64,000 nucleotides of DNA from Rhizobium leguminosarum. GTDB taxonomy: Bacteria > Pseudomonadota > Alphaproteobacteria > Rhizobiales > Rhizobiaceae. The DNA lies in the NCBI RefSeq assembly GCF_002953715.1, contig NZ_CP025012.1, forward strand, positions 1,426,001 through 1,490,000. The letters are read 5' to 3'. The translations under genes were made by a program, and so were the position numbers. The notes under the pieces are model-generated. The model worked only from the letters and a program-made list of their open reading frames with translations, was not told the DNA's origin and searched no databases. Shown piece after piece: positions 44,227-53,483 of this stretch (its first letter is position 1; each line of letters opens with the position of its first letter).

Positions 44227-45746
44227 TGACGGTTCTCGTCAACCCCACCGCGCTCAGCGACCACAAAGCGCGTGATTTCAAGATGCTCATCGATGGCAAA
44301 TGGGAGGCTGGTGCCTCCGATCCGATCGAGCGTGTCGCGCCGAGCCATGGTGTCGTGGTCAGCCGGTTTCCGACCGGCAGCAAGAAGGACGCCGAACGTG
44401 CGATCGCTGCGGCACGCAAGGCGTTCGACCTCGGGCCGTGGCCCCGGATGACCGCTTCCGAACGTTCCGCCATCCTGCTCAAGGCTGCCGACCTGATCGC
44501 GGCGCGCGCAGAGGAACTGGCATTTCTCGATGCTATCGAGGCAGGAAAGCCGATCACGCAGGTGCGGGGAGAAATTGCAGGCTCCGTTGACATATGGCGC
44601 TACGCGGCGGCTCTTGCCCGCGACCTCCACGGTGAAAGCTACAACACGCTCGGCGATGGCACGCTCGGCGTCGTCTTGCGCGAAGCGATCGGCGTAGTGT
44701 CGATCATCACGCCTTGGAACTTTCCGTTCCTGATCGTCGGCCAGAAGCTGCCATTCGCCTTGGCCGCTGGCTGCACGACCGTCGTCAAGCCCTCGGAACT
44801 GACCTCAGGATCGACGCTCCTGCTGGGAGAGATCCTGCAGCAGGCCGACATTCCGGATGGCGTCGTCAACATTGTCACCGGTACGGGACCCGAGGTTGGC
44901 GCGGTCATGACGTCTCATCCTGACGTCGACATGGTGTCCTTCACCGGCTCGACCGGCGTCGGAAAGCTGACCATGTCGAATGCCGCACAAACGCTGAAGA
45001 AAGTCTCGCTGGAACTGGGTGGGAAGAACCCGCAGATCGTGTTTCCGGATGCCGATCTCGATGCGTTCATCGATGCCGCGGTCTTCGGCGCATACTTCAA
45101 TGCCGGTGAGTGCTGCAATGCCGGCTCGCGGCTGATCCTTCACAAGTCAATCGCTTCCGATGTCGTCAAGCGGATTGCAGAATTGTCGAAGGCAGTGAAG
45201 GTCGGTGACCCGCTCGACCCTTCGACGCAGGTCGGCGCCATCATCACGCCTGAGCATCTGGAGAAGATATCAGGATACGTCGCCGGTGCGCGGAGCAACG
45301 GTGCCCGGGTATCACATGGCGGCGAGACGCTCGATCTCGGCATGGGGCAGTACATGTCGCCGACGATCCTCGAAGAGGTCACCCCTGATATGGCCGTGGC
45401 GCGCGAGGAAGTTTTTGGTCCGGTGCTTTCGGTCCTGACATTTGAGACATCCGCCGAAGCCATCAGGATTGCGAATTCCATCGACTACGGCCTGTCGGCG
45501 GGTGTCTGGAGCCGCGATTTCGACACGTGCCTGACGATCGGCCGGTCAGTGCGGGCAGGGACGGTCTGGATGAACACCTTCATGGACGGCGCCTCGGAAC
45601 TTCCCTTTGGCGGTTACAAGCAAAGCGGCCTCGGCCGTGAGCTCGGTCGCCATGCGGTTGAAGATTACACCGAGACCAAGACACTCAACATGCATATCGG
45701 CAAACGCACCAGCTGGTGGATGCCGCAGACGGAAAAGCTGGCTTAG
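44226..45746 (+). CDS. Aldehyde dehydrogenase (NAD-dependent family)
   Basis: This 506-residue enzyme oxidises an aldehyde to an acid. E263 (LELGGKNPQ) and the catalytic C297 (FNAGECC) are in place; the residue before the cysteine pair is E instead of the common Q. The NAD motif FTGSTGVGK is at 239-247. The ATG overlaps the preceding stop (TAATG) and follows AAGGGAGAATGGTA. An ATG at 44220 has too short a spacing. The C-terminus resembles betaine/aminobutyraldehyde-type dehydrogenases; the substrate is unknown. Confidence 0.94.
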   Translation: MTVLVNPTALSDHKARDFKMLIDGKWEAGASDPIERVAPSHGVVVSRFPTGSKKDAERAIAAARKAFDLGPWPRMTASERSAILLKAADLIAARAEELAFLDAIEAGKPITQVRGEIAGSVDIWRYAAALARDLHGESYNTLGDGTLGVVLREAIGVVSIITPWNFPFLIVGQKLPFALAAGCTTVVKPSELTSGSTLLLGEILQQADIPDGVVNIVTGTGPEVGAVMTSHPDVDMVSFTGSTGVGKLTMSNAAQTLKKVSLELGGKNPQIVFPDADLDAFIDAAVFGAYFNAGECCNAGSRLILHKSIASDVVKRIAELSKAVKVGDPLDPSTQVGAIITPEHLEKISGYVAGARSNGARVSHGGETLDLGMGQYMSPTILEEVTPDMAVAREEVFGPVLSVLTFETSAEAIRIANSIDYGLSAGVWSRDFDTCLTIGRSVRAGTVWMNTFMDGASELPFGGYKQSGLGRELGRHAVEDYTETKTLNMHIGKRTSWWMPQTEKLA

Positions 45747-45785
45747 CCGGCGGCCGAACTACGCTCGAGGAGGGCGGGTGATTGG

Positions 45786-45804
45786 TGCGGGAATGGGTCC
45801 CGCA
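45786..45804 (+). other. Stem-loop before the substrate-binding protein gene
   Basis: TGCGGG at 45786-45791 pairs with CCCGCA at 45799-45804 around a seven-base loop in the 88-base gap between the aldehyde dehydrogenase and binding-protein genes. There is no T-run. It may stabilise the downstream mRNA end. Confidence 0.35.
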
Positions 45805-45834
45805 TCTTCCAAACTTGAACTGGGAGGTTCTTCG

Positions 45835-47097
45835 ATGAACAGGTTTTTGACCACGACCGCAATGATCGCATTGGCTTTGGCCGGCGCTAGCGTGTCCGTA
45901 CGCGCCGCCGACGTGAAGGAAGTGCAGATGCTGCACTGGTGGACGTCGGGCGGGGAGGCCGCGGCGCTGAACGTTCTGAAGCAGGATCTTTCGAAGGAGG
46001 GGTTTGCCTGGAAGGACGTTCCGGTTGCCGGCGGTGGCGGCGATGCGGCGATGACGGCGCTGAAGGCGATGGTTGCGGCCGGCACCTATCCGACGGCTTC
46101 GCAGATGTTGGGCTATACCGTGCTCGATTATGCCCAGGCTGGCGTCATGGGCGATTTGACGGAGACGGCGAAGAAGGAAGGCTGGGACAAGTCGGTTCCG
46201 GCAGCGCTGCAGAAGTTCTCGGTCTATGACGGCAAGTGGGTCGCAGCCCCCGTCAACGTTCACTCGGTCAACTGGCTGTGGATCAACAAGGCTGTGATGG
46301 ACAAGATCGGCGGCACCCAGCCGAAGACCTTCGACGAGCTGATCGCGCTGCTCGACAAGGCCAAGGCCGCCGGCGTGATCCCGCTCGCCCTTGGCGGCCA
46401 GAACTGGCAGGAAGCGACGATGTTCGATTCCATCGTGCTGTCGACCGGCGGTCCGGAGTTCTACAAGAAGGCCTTCAACGACCTCGACGAGGAATCGCTG
46501 AAGTCCGACACGATGAAGAAGTCGTTCGATAACCTCGCCACGATCATCAAATATGTCGACCCGAACTTCTCGGGCCGCGACTGGAACCTGGCGACCGCCA
46601 TGGTCATCAAGGGTGACGCGCTGGTGCAGGTGATGGGCGACTGGGCCAAGGGCGAATTCGTCGCCGCCAAGAAGACGCCGGATACCGACTTCCTGTGCTA
46701 CCGCTTCCCCGGCACCGACGGCAGCGTGGTCTACAACTCCGACATGTTCGGCATGTTCAACGTCCCAGACGACCGCAAGGCGGCCCAGGTGGCGCTGGCA
46801 ACGGCAACGCTGTCGAAGAGCTTCCAGTCTGCCTTCAACGTCGTCAAGGGATCGGTGCCGGCGCGTACCGACGTTCCCGATACCGACTTCGACGCTTGCG
46901 GCAAGAAGGGCATCGCCGACCTGAAGGCAGCCAATGAAGGCGGCACGCTGTTCGGCTCGCTGGCGCAAGGCTACGGCGCTCCTCCGGCGATCGCCAACGC
47001 CTACAAGGATGTCGTCTCGAAGTTCGTCCACGGCCAGATCAAGACCTCCGACGAAGCCGTCAAGCAGCTCGTCCAGGCGATCGACGACGCTCGCTGA
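45835..47097 (+). CDS. CUT1 sugar ABC transporter substrate-binding protein (glucose/mannose-type)
   Basis: This 420-residue periplasmic protein has a signal peptide (1-24, cut near VRA-ADV) and the family 1 fold of CUT1 binding proteins. The mature start [19 protein letters not shown] and the motif [18 protein letters not shown] resemble binding proteins of the glucose/mannose type (GtsA-like), so a hexose-like ligand or glycoside is likely. The frame extends upstream to 45607, but the ATG at 45835 follows CTGGGAGGTTCTTCG. Cysteines near residues 285 and 362 could form a disulfide. Confidence 0.93.
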   Translation: MNRFLTTTAMIALALAGASVSVRAADVKEVQMLHWWTSGGEAAALNVLKQDLSKEGFAWKDVPVAGGGGDAAMTALKAMVAAGTYPTASQMLGYTVLDYAQAGVMGDLTETAKKEGWDKSVPAALQKFSVYDGKWVAAPVNVHSVNWLWINKAVMDKIGGTQPKTFDELIALLDKAKAAGVIPLALGGQNWQEATMFDSIVLSTGGPEFYKKAFNDLDEESLKSDTMKKSFDNLATIIKYVDPNFSGRDWNLATAMVIKGDALVQVMGDWAKGEFVAAKKTPDTDFLCYRFPGTDGSVVYNSDMFGMFNVPDDRKAAQVALATATLSKSFQSAFNVVKGSVPARTDVPDTDFDACGKKGIADLKAANEGGTLFGSLAQGYGAPPAIANAYKDVVSKFVHGQIKTSDEAVKQLVQAIDDAR

Positions 47098-47117
47098 GAT
47101 CACGTGTGATGACAAAT

Positions 47118-47143
47118 GCTTCCCCGCCTGCTTGCGGGGAAGC
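47118..47143 (+). other. Strong stem-loop between binding-protein and permease genes
   Basis: GCTTCCCCGC at 47118-47127 pairs perfectly with GCGGGGAAGC at 47134-47143 around CTGCTT. It lies 20 bases after the binding-protein stop and has no T-run. Such hairpins often protect the binding-protein mRNA and lower permease expression. Confidence 0.6.
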
Positions 47144-47222
47144 TTCGGGCTCCGCGATCATGCGCGGATGATCATGCGGGGCCGATTGCCCGGACGATCA
47201 TGCAGGCAGGAGATGACATTCC

Positions 47223-48176
47223 ATGAGCACCGTTGCGACCACCGATCCGGTTCTGACGCCGAGGCAATCGACGGGGATTTCGTTGAGGGGCCGGCTGCAG
47301 GATGCGCTGCCGAAGATCGTGCTGGCGCCGAGCTTCGTCATCACCATCATCTTCGTCTACGGCTTCATCGTCTGGACGGCCTATCTGTCGTTCACCAATT
47401 CCAAGACATTCCCCTCCTATGCGCTGACCGGAGCGCGCGCCTATCAGCGGCTGTGGCGCTGGACCTTCGAGAGCGATCCACCGTCTTCCTGGTACACCTC
47501 GATCACCAACATGGCGATCTTCGGCTTCCTCTATATCGGCATCTGCCTGGCGCTTGGTCTCTTCCTCGCCATCCTGCTCGACCAGAAGATCCGCGGCGAG
47601 GGACTGCTGAGACCCATCTTCCTCTATCCGATGGCGCTGTCCTTCATTGTGACAGGCGTTGCCTGGAAATGGTTCCTCGATCCCGGCCTCGGGCTGGAAC
47701 AGACGCTGCACCACTTCGGCTGGACGAGCTTCCACTTCGACTGGATCAAGAACAAGGACTTCGTCATCTACACCGTCGTCATCGCCGGCGTCTGGCAGGC
47801 GTCGGGCTTCGTCATGGCGATGTTCCTCGCGGGCTTACGCGGTATCGACGGCGAGATCATGAAGGCGGCCCAGATCGACGGCGCCTCGCCATTCCAGCTC
47901 TATCGGCGCATCGTCATCCCGCTGCTGCGGCCGATCTTCCTGTCGGCCTTCATCGTGCTCGCCCATATGGCGATCAAGTCCTATGACCTGGTGGTGGCGC
48001 TGACCTCGGGCGGCCCCGGCGGCTCGGCCTGGCTGCCGTCGAACTTCATGTATGAATACACTTTCAAGCGCAACGAGATGGCCGTCGGCTCGGCCAGCGC
48101 CATCATCATGCTGATGACGATCTCGGCGATCATCGTTCCCTATCTCTATTCCGAACTGAAGGAGAAGGCGCGATGA
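47223..48176 (+). CDS. CUT1 sugar ABC transporter permease 1
   Basis: This 317-residue permease has six hydrophobic segments, the first at about 32-55 (IVLAPSFVITIIFVYGFIVW). The EAA loop for the ATPase is around GEIMKAAQIDGASPFQLYRR (about 209-228). CAGGAGATGACATTCC precedes the ATG. It overlaps permease 2 by four bases. It belongs to the MalF type. Confidence 0.95.
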   Translation: MSTVATTDPVLTPRQSTGISLRGRLQDALPKIVLAPSFVITIIFVYGFIVWTAYLSFTNSKTFPSYALTGARAYQRLWRWTFESDPPSSWYTSITNMAIFGFLYIGICLALGLFLAILLDQKIRGEGLLRPIFLYPMALSFIVTGVAWKWFLDPGLGLEQTLHHFGWTSFHFDWIKNKDFVIYTVVIAGVWQASGFVMAMFLAGLRGIDGEIMKAAQIDGASPFQLYRRIVIPLLRPIFLSAFIVLAHMAIKSYDLVVALTSGGPGGSAWLPSNFMYEYTFKRNEMAVGSASAIIMLMTISAIIVPYLYSELKEKAR

Positions 48177-49117
48177 GCAGCGTGACCTCTCCGATAGCAA
48201 CCTCGCAGAACAGCAACAACACCCGCTGGATCGGCCGCACCGTCATCTACGGCCTGCTGCTGGTCTTCGCCGTCCTCTATCTGATGCCGCTCTTCGTCAT
48301 GCTGACGACCTCGTTCAAGACCATGGACGAGATCCAGAACGGCAACATGCTGGCGCTGCCGCAATCGCCGACCTTCGATCCCTGGATCAAGGCCTGGGGC
48401 GAGACCTGCGTCGGGCTCACCTGCGCCGGCATCAAGGGTTACTTCTGGAACTCGATCAAGATGGTCGTGCCGGCTGTCGCGATCTCCACCATCATGGGGG
48501 CGTTGAACGGTTATGTGCTGACCAAATGGCGCTTTCCCGGCCACACGCTGGTGTTCGGGCTGATGCTGTTTGCCTGCTTCATCCCGTTCCAGTCGGTGCT
48601 GCTGCCGATGGCAACGATCCTCGGCAGTCTCGGCCGCTTCGGCATGACGCTGCAGAATGCCACGGGCTGGAACTTCGGCTTCGGCAATCCGACCGTCAAT
48701 CTGGTCTTCGTCCATGTCGTCTATGGCCTCGGCTTCACGACGCTGTTCTTCCGCAATTTCTACGAGGCCTTTCCGACCGAGCTGGTCAGGGCCGCCCAGG
48801 TCGATGGCGCCAGCTTCTTCCAGATCTTCCGCCGCATCATGCTGCCGAACTCGCTGCCGATCATCGTCGTCACCGTGATCTACCAGTTCACCAATATCTG
48901 GAACGACTTCCTGTTTGCGTCTGCCTATGCCGGCACCGGTGAATCCATGCCGATGACGGTGGCGCTGAACAACGTCGTCAACACCTCGACCGGGGTGGTC
49001 GAATACAATGTCAACATGGCGGCGGCGATGATCGCAGCCGTGCCGACGCTCATCGTCTATATCCTCGCCGGCCGCTACTTCGTGCGCGGTCTGATGGCGG
49101 GCGCTGTCAAAGGGTAA
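48173..49117 (+). CDS. CUT1 sugar ABC transporter permease 2
   Basis: This 314-residue permease is of the MalG type with six hydrophobic segments. The EAA loop is around VRAAQVDGASFFQIFRRIML (about 204-223). Its ATG overlaps the end of permease 1 (ATGA), indicating translational coupling, and the ATPase gene follows after three bases. Confidence 0.95.
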   Translation: MSSVTSPIATSQNSNNTRWIGRTVIYGLLLVFAVLYLMPLFVMLTTSFKTMDEIQNGNMLALPQSPTFDPWIKAWGETCVGLTCAGIKGYFWNSIKMVVPAVAISTIMGALNGYVLTKWRFPGHTLVFGLMLFACFIPFQSVLLPMATILGSLGRFGMTLQNATGWNFGFGNPTVNLVFVHVVYGLGFTTLFFRNFYEAFPTELVRAAQVDGASFFQIFRRIMLPNSLPIIVVTVIYQFTNIWNDFLFASAYAGTGESMPMTVALNNVVNTSTGVVEYNVNMAAAMIAAVPTLIVYILAGRYFVRGLMAGAVKG

Positions 49118-49120
49118 TCC

Positions 49121-50236
49121 ATGGCCTTCCTCGAAATCTCCGGTCTCAGAAAACGCTTCGGCGCCGTCGACATTCTCAAGGGGATCGACCTCGAACTCGA
49201 AAAGGGCGGCTTTCTCGTGCTGGTCGGCCCGTCCGGCTGCGGCAAGTCGACGCTGCTCAACACCATTGCCGGGCTGGAGACGATCACGTCTGGCGATATC
49301 AAGATCGACGGGCGCGACATCAGCGGCCTGCATCCTTCCAAGCGCGATATCGCCATGGTGTTCCAGTCCTACGCGCTCTATCCGAACATGACGGTGGCGG
49401 GCAACATCGCCTTCGGCATGGAGATCCGCGGCGTGCCGAAGGAGGAGCGTGTCAAGGCGATCGGCCAAGTCTCCGACATGCTGCAGATCGGCCATCTGCT
49501 CGACCGCAAGCCGAGCCAGCTCTCCGGCGGCCAGCGCCAGCGTGTCGCCATGGGGCGGGCGCTGGTGCGCAATCCGCAGGTCTTCCTGTTCGACGAGCCG
49601 CTCTCCAATCTCGATGCCAAGCTGCGCGTCGACATGCGCACCGAGATCAAGCGGCTGCATCAGCGCATGGGCACCACCTTCGTCTATGTCACCCATGACC
49701 AGATCGAGGCGATGACGTTGGCGACCAAGATCGCCGTGCTGAAGGATGGCGTGCTGCAGCAGTTCGGCACGCCGGCCGAGATCTATAACAGCCCGTCCAA
49801 TATCTTCGTCGCCGACTTCATGGGCTCGCCGGCGATGAACCTCTTGACCGCCACCGTCGAAAACGGCGCCGGCGGGCTGGAAGTCTCGCTGGAACGGCCG
49901 AATGCCGCCCCGCTGAGATTGCCGGTCATATCAGGCAATGACGGCCTGACCGCCTATACCGGCAAACAGGTGATCTTCGGCATCCGCCCGGAGGCGCTGA
50001 CCGATCCCGATGGCGCCGACCGCAAGGCGCGCTCGCTGACCGAGGGCGATTGCCTGATCGAGGTGGTCGAACCGGCCGGATCCGATACCTTCGCCGTCAC
50101 CAAGCTCGGCGGCAAATCCGTCGTCGCCCGCCTGCGCGCCGATACCGGCATCGCGCCAGGACAAAACACCCGCCTCGCATTCAATCTCGACAAGGCCGTC
50201 TTCTTCGATCCCGAGAGCCAGGCGCGGATCGTGTGA
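49121..50236 (+). CDS. CUT1 sugar ABC transporter ATP-binding protein (MalK/UgpC type)
   Basis: This 371-residue ATPase powers the transporter. Walker A GPSGCGKST is at 36-44, the signature LSGGQ at 134-138 and Walker B VFLFDEP at 154-160. The C-terminal part (about 240-371) is a TOBE-type regulatory domain as in MalK. It completes the binding protein, two permeases and ATPase. Rhizobial CUT1 clusters usually have a single ATPase subunit, as here. Confidence 0.96.
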   Translation: MAFLEISGLRKRFGAVDILKGIDLELEKGGFLVLVGPSGCGKSTLLNTIAGLETITSGDIKIDGRDISGLHPSKRDIAMVFQSYALYPNMTVAGNIAFGMEIRGVPKEERVKAIGQVSDMLQIGHLLDRKPSQLSGGQRQRVAMGRALVRNPQVFLFDEPLSNLDAKLRVDMRTEIKRLHQRMGTTFVYVTHDQIEAMTLATKIAVLKDGVLQQFGTPAEIYNSPSNIFVADFMGSPAMNLLTATVENGAGGLEVSLERPNAAPLRLPVISGNDGLTAYTGKQVIFGIRPEALTDPDGADRKARSLTEGDCLIEVVEPAGSDTFAVTKLGGKSVVARLRADTGIAPGQNTRLAFNLDKAVFFDPESQARIV

Positions 50237-50251
50237 TGGCCAGGTGCTAAC

Positions 50252-51802
50252 ATGAGCAGTTCACCTGACATCGTCATCATCGGTTCAGGCATCGGCGGTG
50301 CCACCGTCGCGGCCGGCCTGGCGGTGACCGGCGCGCAGATATTAATCCTCGAAGCCGGCGACCATATCGCCGACCTTCCTGTCAATCGCGACCAACGCGC
50401 GATCTTCCAGCGGGGACATTTTCGACCGAAGGAAACCTGGTACGAGGCGAACGGCAAGGGATTCAATCCCGGCAATTATTACAATGTCGGCGGGAATTCG
50501 AAGTTCTATGGCGCAGTATTGTCGCGCTATCGCAAGCAAGATTTCGACGTCATCGAACACCGCGAGGGTGTTTCTCCAGCCTGGCCGTTTCCGTATGAGG
50601 TGCTGGAGCCGTGGTACTGCCAGGCCGAACGCATGTACCAGGTCCGCGGCAGTCTCGGCGAAGATCCCACGGAACCGCACCATTCGGCGGCCTACGCCTA
50701 CCCGCCCGTCCCGGACGAGGCGCCGATCGCCGATATCAGGGCGCGCCTCAAGCAGAAAGGCCTGCATCCGTTTTCCCTACCGCTCGGCCTGGATCTTGAC
50801 GCCTGGCTCTCCAAAGCACCCACTCCATGGGATGCGCATCCAAACGCACGCGACGGCAAGATGGATGCCGAGACTGCAGCCCTCGCAGTAGCGCTCAGAC
50901 ACGAGAACGTGCGGCTCGAAACCAATGCGCGTGTGACGAGGCTCGACACGGAAGCGGGGAGCCGAATCGACCGGGTGACCTACATCAAGAACGGGCAGAC
51001 GGTAACTGTTTCGCCTGAGATCGTGATCCTCTCCGCCGGGGCGGTCCAATCATCCGTGCTTTTGCTGCGTTCGAAAAACGACCGCTTCCCAAAAGGTCTG
51101 GCGAACTCTTCCGACCAGGTGGGCCGCAACTTCATGAATCACAATGCGTCCGCCGTCATCGGGGTCTCGCCGCGGTTCAGGAACACCTCCATCTACCAGA
51201 AGACGTTTGCCTTCAACGACTTCTATCTCTCCGACGGGGAGGGCGGACCGCCCCTCGGCAACGTGCAGCTCCTCGGTCGCATCTCTGAAAAGGTTCTCAA
51301 GGGCTCTCTGCCACAGGCTCCGGAATGGCTTCTGCGCTTCATCACCGGCCATGCCATCGACTTCTATGCGATGAGCGAGGACGTTCCCAATCCCGAAAGC
51401 CGCGTCATGGTGGATGGAGACCGGATTATTCTCCAATGGCAACGAACCAACTGGGACGCCCATCTCGCCCTTGTCGCCAGGCTGAAGGCTATACTGAAGT
51501 CGATCGGGTTTCCGATCGTGCTGGCGAGACCCTTCGACAAGCGCACGCCGTCGCATCAGTGCGGAACGATCCGCATCGGAAACGATCCCGCGACGGCGCC
51601 GCTGAACGCCTATTGCCGGGCTTATGATCACGAAAATCTCTTCGTCGTCGACGCCAGTTTCCTCCCCACCTCGGCCGCGGTGAATCCTGCGCTCACCATC
51701 GCCGCTCAGGCGCTGAGAGTGGCAGATCACATTGCGTCGAAGGACTTTGCAGGCATGACACAGGCGCTGGCGGTCGCCAGGCCGGATGCAACAGGACAGT
51801 AA
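50252..51802 (+). CDS. GMC family oxidoreductase 1
   Basis: This 516-residue flavoprotein has the FAD motif GSGIGG at residues 11-16 and ILEAG near 31. The C-terminal GMC domain contains SHQCGTIRIG (near residue 435) and SAAVNPALTIAAQALR, giving the usual His/Asn active-site pair. It is more like sugar dehydrogenases or pyranose-oxidase relatives than choline dehydrogenase. It would oxidise an alcohol group of the imported compound. It lies 15 bases after the ATPase gene. Confidence 0.88.
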   Translation: MSSSPDIVIIGSGIGGATVAAGLAVTGAQILILEAGDHIADLPVNRDQRAIFQRGHFRPKETWYEANGKGFNPGNYYNVGGNSKFYGAVLSRYRKQDFDVIEHREGVSPAWPFPYEVLEPWYCQAERMYQVRGSLGEDPTEPHHSAAYAYPPVPDEAPIADIRARLKQKGLHPFSLPLGLDLDAWLSKAPTPWDAHPNARDGKMDAETAALAVALRHENVRLETNARVTRLDTEAGSRIDRVTYIKNGQTVTVSPEIVILSAGAVQSSVLLLRSKNDRFPKGLANSSDQVGRNFMNHNASAVIGVSPRFRNTSIYQKTFAFNDFYLSDGEGGPPLGNVQLLGRISEKVLKGSLPQAPEWLLRFITGHAIDFYAMSEDVPNPESRVMVDGDRIILQWQRTNWDAHLALVARLKAILKSIGFPIVLARPFDKRTPSHQCGTIRIGNDPATAPLNAYCRAYDHENLFVVDASFLPTSAAVNPALTIAAQALRVADHIASKDFAGMTQALAVARPDATGQ

Positions 51803-51803
51803 A

Positions 51804-53459
51804 ATGGGATTCGATTACATCATCACTGGCGCCGGTCCGGCAGGATGCGTTCTTGCAAGCCGGCTGAGCGAAGATCCCGATGTCAGCGTACTCCTGCTCG
51901 AAGCGGGTGGAGGCGACTGGAATCCGCTCTTTCACATGCCGGCGGGCTTCGCCAAGATGACCAAAGGCGTCGCCAGCTGGGGATGGGAAACCGTTCCCCA
52001 GAAGCACATGAAAGGCCGGATGCTTCGTTATACGCAGGCAAAGGTCATCGGCGGTGGCTCGTCCATCAATGCCCAGCTCTATACACGCGGAAACGCGGCG
52101 GATTATGACCTCTGGGCTCGTGAAGACGGTTGCGAGGGCTGGGACTATCGTTCGATCCTTCCCTATTTCAAACGCGCGGAGGACAATCAGCGCTTCGCCG
52201 ACGACTACCACGCCTATGGCGGTCCGCTGGGGGTCTCGATGCCGGCTGCGCCGCTGCCGATCTGCGACGCCTATATCCGTGCGGGGCAGGAACTCGGCAT
52301 TCCCTACAATCACGATTTCAACGGCCGCCAGCAGGCGGGCGTGGGATTTTACCAACTGACGCAGCGCAACCGCCGCCGGTCGTCGGCTTCGCTCGCCTAT
52401 CTCTCGCCGATCAAGGACCGCAAGAACCTGACGGTCCGGACCGGCGCCCGCGTCGCGCGCATCATCGTGGAAGGAGGCCGTGCGACAGGCGTCGAGATCG
52501 TGACCTCGCGCGGACAGGAGATCGTCCGCGCCGAACGCGAAGTGCTGATTTCCTCCGGCGCAATCGGATCGCCGAAGCTGCTTCTGCAGTCCGGCATCGG
52601 ACCGGCCGACCATCTGCGCTCTGTCGGCGTCAATGTGCTTCACGATCTGCCGGGTGTCGGCGGCAACCTCCAGGATCACCTGGATCTTTTCGTCATCGCC
52701 GAATGCACGGGCGATCACACCTATGATGGCGTCGCAAAACTCCACCGCACGCTTTGGGCCGGGATTCAATACGTCCTGTTCCGGACCGGTCCTGTCGCCT
52801 CATCGCTCTTCGAGACCGGCGGCTTCTGGTATGCCGATCCCGAGGCCCGTTCTCCTGATATCCAATTCCACCTTGGCCTGGGATCGGGTATCGAAGCCGG
52901 TGTCGAGCGGCTCAAGAATGCCGGCGTGACGCTTAACTCCGCCTATCTGCACCCACGGTCGCGGGGGACCGTCCGTCTGTCATCCTCGGACCCCGCTGCC
53001 GCGCCCTTGATCGACCCCAACTACTGGTCCGATCCCCACGACAGGACGATGTCCCTGGAGGGGCTCAAGATTGCGCGCGAGATCATGCAGCAGGCGGCGC
53101 TGAAGCCCTTTGTCATGGCCGAAAGGCTTCCCGGACCGAAAGTCATGACCGACGAACAACTTTTCGACTATGGCTGCGCCAACGCAAAGACCGACCATCA
53201 TCCGGTCGGCACCTGCAAGATGGGAGCGGGACCCGACGCGGTTGTCGGACTTGATCTCAAGGTCCATGGCCTGGAAGGCCTCAGGGTCTGCGATTCATCC
53301 GTCATGCCGCGCGTGCCGTCATGCAATACCAACGCTCCGACGATCATGGTCGGCGAAAAAGGATCGGACCTCATCCGGGGCTTGCCAGCACTTGCCCCCA
53401 CTATCTTCGCCTACGAACGCAACGATGCGAGGCCTCGGGCCCGCGCCGAAATCCGGTAA
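51804..53459 (+). CDS. GMC family oxidoreductase 2 (choline/alcohol dehydrogenase-like)
   Basis: This 551-residue FAD enzyme is of the choline/alcohol dehydrogenase class: GAGPAGC at 9-15, LLEAGG near 35-40, the signature QAKVIGGGSSINAQLY (about 75-90), and the active-site KTDHHPVGTCKMG plus an asparagine in CNTNAPTIMVGEK. The ATG at 51804 is chosen because the frame upstream runs into the previous gene, and ACAGGACAGTAAA gives the spacing. It differs clearly from GMC 1, so the pair probably oxidises two positions or two substrates. Confidence 0.92.
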   Translation: MGFDYIITGAGPAGCVLASRLSEDPDVSVLLLEAGGGDWNPLFHMPAGFAKMTKGVASWGWETVPQKHMKGRMLRYTQAKVIGGGSSINAQLYTRGNAADYDLWAREDGCEGWDYRSILPYFKRAEDNQRFADDYHAYGGPLGVSMPAAPLPICDAYIRAGQELGIPYNHDFNGRQQAGVGFYQLTQRNRRRSSASLAYLSPIKDRKNLTVRTGARVARIIVEGGRATGVEIVTSRGQEIVRAEREVLISSGAIGSPKLLLQSGIGPADHLRSVGVNVLHDLPGVGGNLQDHLDLFVIAECTGDHTYDGVAKLHRTLWAGIQYVLFRTGPVASSLFETGGFWYADPEARSPDIQFHLGLGSGIEAGVERLKNAGVTLNSAYLHPRSRGTVRLSSSDPAAAPLIDPNYWSDPHDRTMSLEGLKIAREIMQQAALKPFVMAERLPGPKVMTDEQLFDYGCANAKTDHHPVGTCKMGAGPDAVVGLDLKVHGLEGLRVCDSSVMPRVPSCNTNAPTIMVGEKGSDLIRGLPALAPTIFAYERNDARPRARAEIR

Positions 53460-53483
53460 GCCATGTCGAGAGGAGAGACGACA

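Noticed and set aside
45685..47115. 476-codon minus-strand open frame across the binding protein
   Set aside because: It is antisense to a gene with signal peptide and family motifs and has no ribosome-binding site of its own that fits.
48146..49696. 516-codon minus-strand open frame across permease 2 and the ATPase
   Set aside because: It mirrors two certain transporter genes; its His/Asp/Glu-rich product is a codon-bias artefact.
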